Made by a program: the position numbers and the translations under genes. Under the pieces are notes generated by a model that saw only the letters and a list, made by a program, of their open reading frames with translations, was not told where the DNA came from and did no database searches. Shown here piece by piece: positions 61,345 to 64,000 of a DNA stretch of 64,000 bases. The stretch covers positions 62,001-126,000 of the forward strand of contig NZ_VDMN01000006.1 of the NCBI RefSeq assembly GCF_006335145.1, read 5' to 3'. Source of the DNA: Aliirhizobium smilacinae. GTDB taxonomy: Bacteria > Pseudomonadota > Alphaproteobacteria > Rhizobiales > Rhizobiaceae. The first letter of the stretch is position 1. Each line of letters begins with the position of its first letter.

Positions 61345-61398
61345 ATTGAAATTCCTTGTCATTTACTTGATTGGGAACGATTTTCCGTGCCTTCAGTC

Positions 61399-62196
61399 CT
61401 AAAAGACCGTCAGCCCGCGTTCCGCGAATATTGATCTTGCTTCAGCCGTGGATTCCGGTGTTGGCGTCGGAGCTCCGGCGAGCGGATAATCCATCCCCAA
61501 TTGTGCCCATTTCTGGGTGCCCATCTGATGGAAGGGGAGGACTTCAACGCGCTCCACGATCGGGCCGAGGTCGGCGACGAAATCGGCAAGCCTGGCGATA
61601 TCGTCATGTCCGTCGGTCCAGCCGGGAACGAGGACGTATCTCAGCCAGATCGGCTTTTGCAGCCGTTGAAGACGATGTGCGAAGTCGAGCGTCGGCTGCA
61701 GCGGTTGCGCGGTGAGGCGCTGATAGACCTCAGGGTCACTGTGCTTGATATCGAGAAGGACCAGATCGACATTGTCGAACCATTCGTCGTCCATCGAGGC
61801 GTGGAGATAACCTTGGGTATCCAGTGCGGTGTGAAGACCGAGTTCGCTCTTGAAGCGCTTGAACATCTCGCCGACGAAAGGCGCCTGCATCAGCGGTTCG
61901 CCGCCCGAAATGGTCACGCCGCCTGCCATTCGCAGGAATCCTGCGTAGGGTTTGATTTCCGCAACGGCGTCATCGACGGTGATCTTGCGGCCGTTGTGCA
62001 GTTTCCAGGTATCCGGATTGTGGCAATAGACGCAACGGAACAGGCAACCGGCCATGAAGAAGACGAAGCGCATGCCCGGTCCATCAACTGCGGCTCCGCT
62101 TTCAACGGAATGCAGGTACCCGAAATCCGTCGAGGAGTGGGTGCCGGCGGGGGCGTGCGTCTTCGGCGGGCGCATGATCGCTCGATGAATGTCCAT
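61399..62196 (-). CDS. pflA: Pyruvate formate-lyase activating enzyme (radical SAM)
   Basis: A 265-residue radical SAM enzyme. The iron-sulfur motif CxxxCxxC is present as 'CLFRCVYCHNPDTW', with the GGE motif 'TISGGEPLMQ' following. It makes the glycyl radical on PflB under oxygen-free conditions. The ATG at 62196 was preferred to a TTG at 62229, though no strong ribosome site is visible. It follows pflB after a hairpin-containing gap of 83 bases, the usual gene order. Confidence 0.94.
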   Translation of the reverse strand: MDIHRAIMRPPKTHAPAGTHSSTDFGYLHSVESGAAVDGPGMRFVFFMAGCLFRCVYCHNPDTWKLHNGRKITVDDAVAEIKPYAGFLRMAGGVTISGGEPLMQAPFVGEMFKRFKSELGLHTALDTQGYLHASMDDEWFDNVDLVLLDIKHSDPEVYQRLTAQPLQPTLDFAHRLQRLQKPIWLRYVLVPGWTDGHDDIARLADFVADLGPIVERVEVLPFHQMGTQKWAQLGMDYPLAGAPTPTPESTAEARSIFAERGLTVF

Positions 62197-62234
62197 GGGG
62201 CAACTCGTATCTAGAAGAATTCGGGTCAACAGCG

Positions 62235-62263
62235 TGGGCGCATATGGGTTCCATATGCGCCCA
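62235..62263 (-). repeat. Perfect palindromic hairpin between pflB and pflA
   Basis: TGGGCGCATATGG (62235-62247) and CCATATGCGCCCA (62251-62263) are exact complements around GTT, about 16 bases past the pflB stop. No T-run follows. It probably stabilises the pflB message or lowers pflA expression, since the activase is needed only in small amounts. It shares GGGCGCATRTG with the hairpin after btsT. Confidence 0.65.
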
Positions 62264-62279
62264 GCTTAACGTCTAAACG

Positions 62280-64000
62280 TTACATTTTCGAATGGAACGT
62301 GCGGGAGATAACATCGAGCTGCTGTTCACGTGTCAGCTTGACGAAATTGACCGCATATCCCGACACGCGAACCGTCAACTGCGGATACAGTTCCGGATGG
62401 TCCATTGCATGGACGAGCGTGTCGCGATTGAAGACGTTGACGTTGACATGGAAACCGCCTGCAGCCGAGTAGGCATCCAGGCAATTTGCCAGGTTCCTGG
62501 CGCGTTCCTCGTCGGTCCGCCCAAGTGAATCGGGCGTTGCCGAAGCCGTCCAGGAGATGCCGTCGAGAGCGGAATCGTAGGGGATCTTGGCAACCGATGC
62601 GCCGGCTGCGACGAAGCCCTTGGTATCACGACCGTTCATCGGGTTTGCGCCCGGTGCGAAAGGCTCGCCTGCGCGGCGGCCGTCCGGCGTATTGCCCGTC
62701 TTCTTGCCGTAGACCACGTTGGAGGTGATCGTCAGCACCGACTGTGTCGGCATCGAGTTACGATAGAAGTAGGGCTGTGCAGCGATCTTCTTCATGAAGG
62801 TTTCGGTCAACCAGACAGCGATCGAGTCAACGCTGTCGTCGTTGTTGCCGTAAGCGGGGTAGGTACCTTCGATCTTGTAATCGACGGCGAGACCTGCCTC
62901 GTTGCGGATGACCTTGACCTTGGCGTGCTTGATGGCCGACAGACTGTCCGCTGCGACCGACAGGCCGGCAATGCCGCATGCCATGGTGCGCAGAATGTCG
63001 CGGTCATGCAGCGCCATTTCGATACGCTCGTAAGCGTATTTGTCGTGCATGTAATGGACGGTGTTCAGCGCCTTGACATAGGTCTGGGCCAGCCAGTCCA
63101 TCATCTTGTCGAACTTGGCCATGACTTCGTCGTAATCGAGGACGTCGCCCTTGATCGGTTCGAAGCCCTTGGCAACGACTGCGCCGCTCTTTTCGTCGAC
63201 GCCGCCATTGATCGCATAAAGCAGAGCCTTTGCGAGGTTGGAGCGGGCACCGAAGAACTGCATCTGCTTGCCGATCCGCATGGCGGAGACGCAGCAGGCA
63301 ATGCCGTAGTCGTCACCCCATTTGGGCCGCATCAGGTCGTCGTTTTCGTATTGGATGGCGCTGGTATCGGCCGACACCTTGGCGCAGAAGGTCTTGAAAC
63401 CATCCGGCAGCTTGGTGCTCCACAGCACGGTCAGGTTCGGTTCAGGAGCCGGGCCGAGGTTGTAGAGCGTATGCAGGAATCGGAAGCTCGACTTGGTTAC
63501 CAGCGGACGACCGTCTTCACCGACGCCACCGATCGATTCCGTTACCCAGGTCGGATCGCCCGAGAACAGCTGGTCATACTCTGGCGTACGCAGGAAGCGA
63601 ACGATCCGGAGCTTGATGATCATGTCATCGATCAGTTCCTGGGCCTGTTCTTCATTCAGCAGGCCTGCGTCGATATCGCGCTGGATGTAAATGTCGAGGA
63701 AGGTCGAGACACGGCCGAGCGACATGGCCGCACCGTTCTGTTCCTTGACGGCTGCAAGATAAGCGAAATACGTCCACTGAATGGCTTCGCGGGCGTTTAC
63801 GGCCGGACGCGAAACATCATAGCCGTATTTGGCGGCCATTTCCTTCAGTTCGTCGAGAGCGCGGTACTGTTCCGACAGTTCTTCGCGCAACCGCATCACG
63901 TCGTCGTTGAAGACTTCGTTTTCGAGACCGCGGAAGTCCTTCAGGCGGAAGGCGCGCAGTGCATCCGTGCCATAGAGGGCAACGCGGCGATAGTCGCCGA
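62280..64000 (-). CDS. pflB: Formate C-acetyltransferase (pyruvate formate-lyase), N-terminus beyond window
   Basis: The visible 573 residues cover the C-terminal three quarters of PflB; the frame is open to the right edge, starting GDYRRVALYGTD. The catalytic cysteine pair is in 'YGIACCVSAMRIGKQMQFFG', and the glycyl radical glycine in 'TVRVSGYAVNFVKL' near the end. It splits pyruvate and CoA into acetyl-CoA and formate without oxygen. It is closely similar in motif order to the E. coli enzyme. It begins the pflB-pflA-ackA-pta-focA set, all minus strand, which makes acetate, ATP and exported formate. Confidence 0.97.
   Translation of the reverse strand, partial: GDYRRVALYGTDALRAFRLKDFRGLENEVFNDDVMRLREELSEQYRALDELKEMAAKYGYDVSRPAVNAREAIQWTYFAYLAAVKEQNGAAMSLGRVSTFLDIYIQRDIDAGLLNEEQAQELIDDMIIKLRIVRFLRTPEYDQLFSGDPTWVTESIGGVGEDGRPLVTKSSFRFLHTLYNLGPAPEPNLTVLWSTKLPDGFKTFCAKVSADTSAIQYENDDLMRPKWGDDYGIACCVSAMRIGKQMQFFGARSNLAKALLYAINGGVDEKSGAVVAKGFEPIKGDVLDYDEVMAKFDKMMDWLAQTYVKALNTVHYMHDKYAYERIEMALHDRDILRTMACGIAGLSVAADSLSAIKHAKVKVIRNEAGLAVDYKIEGTYPAYGNNDDSVDSIAVWLTETFMKKIAAQPYFYRNSMPTQSVLTITSNVVYGKKTGNTPDGRRAGEPFAPGANPMNGRDTKGFVAAGASVAKIPYDSALDGISWTASATPDSLGRTDEERARNLANCLDAYSAAGGFHVNVNVFNRDTLVHAMDHPELYPQLTVRVSGYAVNFVKLTREQQLDVISRTFHSKM

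Noticed and set aside
61365..61390. Possible FNR/FixK-type box (TTGAT followed by a weak second half) between ackA and pflA
   Set aside because: Only the first half-site fits; the second matches about three of five positions and lies inside the operon rather than before pflB.

Overview
The window looks like a chromosomal segment of an alphaproteobacterium, most likely from the Rhizobiaceae or a near relative. The grounds are high GC content, rhizobial-style protein sequences, TRAP uptake of sugar acids, a split-subunit proton-pumping transhydrogenase, and an exopolysaccharide locus beside a LapA/BapA-type adhesin. The genus call is inference. I saw no tRNA, rRNA, CRISPR array, insertion sequence or integrase.

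Region 1 (1-12.9 kb) is a hexuronate catabolic locus. On the minus strand it holds uxaC and a three-part TRAP transporter (dctP, dctQ, dctM). On the plus strand it holds a KdgF-like cupin and the uxuB-uxuA-gntR-uxaA group. Glucuronate and galacturonate would enter by the TRAP system and be isomerised by UxaC. Reduction and dehydration by UxuB/UxuA (mannonate branch) and UxaA (altronate branch) would give 2-keto-3-deoxygluconate. KdgF suggests unsaturated uronates from pectin or alginate also feed in. The left edge has the tail of an SDR gene, an Ldh2-family oxidoreductase and a decayed amidohydrolase end.

Region 2 (13.0-17.7 kb) is a pyruvate-sensing BtsS/BtsR-type two-component system with a CstA/BtsT-family transporter. 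The btsT promoter region carries an array of ACCGCT direct repeats resembling the BtsR box. Region 3 (18.0-22.9 kb) holds pntB-pntA and an amidase, with large hairpins between pntA and the amidase.

Region 4 (23.0-38.4 kb) is a type I secretion locus read on the minus strand. It has a TolC-family outer-membrane protein, a 2,748-residue adhesin with 25 Ig-like repeats, a LapB-like ABC exporter, an HlyD-like adaptor, and a 566-residue protein of unknown function coupled to them.

Region 5 (38.7-48.6 kb) is a polysaccharide locus: WecG-type and other glycosyltransferases, Wzz-like chain-length protein, Wzx-like flippase, O-antigen polymerase/ligase, and a GH10 glycoside hydrolase with an atypical active-site residue. 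Region 6 (49.0-56.4 kb) is the most unusual part. It holds a HAD-UbiA fusion resembling DPPR synthase, a DprE1-like oxidase, a small SMR/ArnE-like membrane protein, an extended SDR, a class III aminotransferase, and a convergent GT-C-like glycosyltransferase. Together they look like a polyprenyl-phosphate-linked pentofuranose (arabinose-type) route.

Region 7 (56.7-64.0 kb) holds a frameshifted thiolase remnant and a minus-strand pflB-pflA-ackA-pta-focA operon for mixed-acid fermentation of pyruvate, which is uncommon in rhizobia. pflB runs off the right edge.
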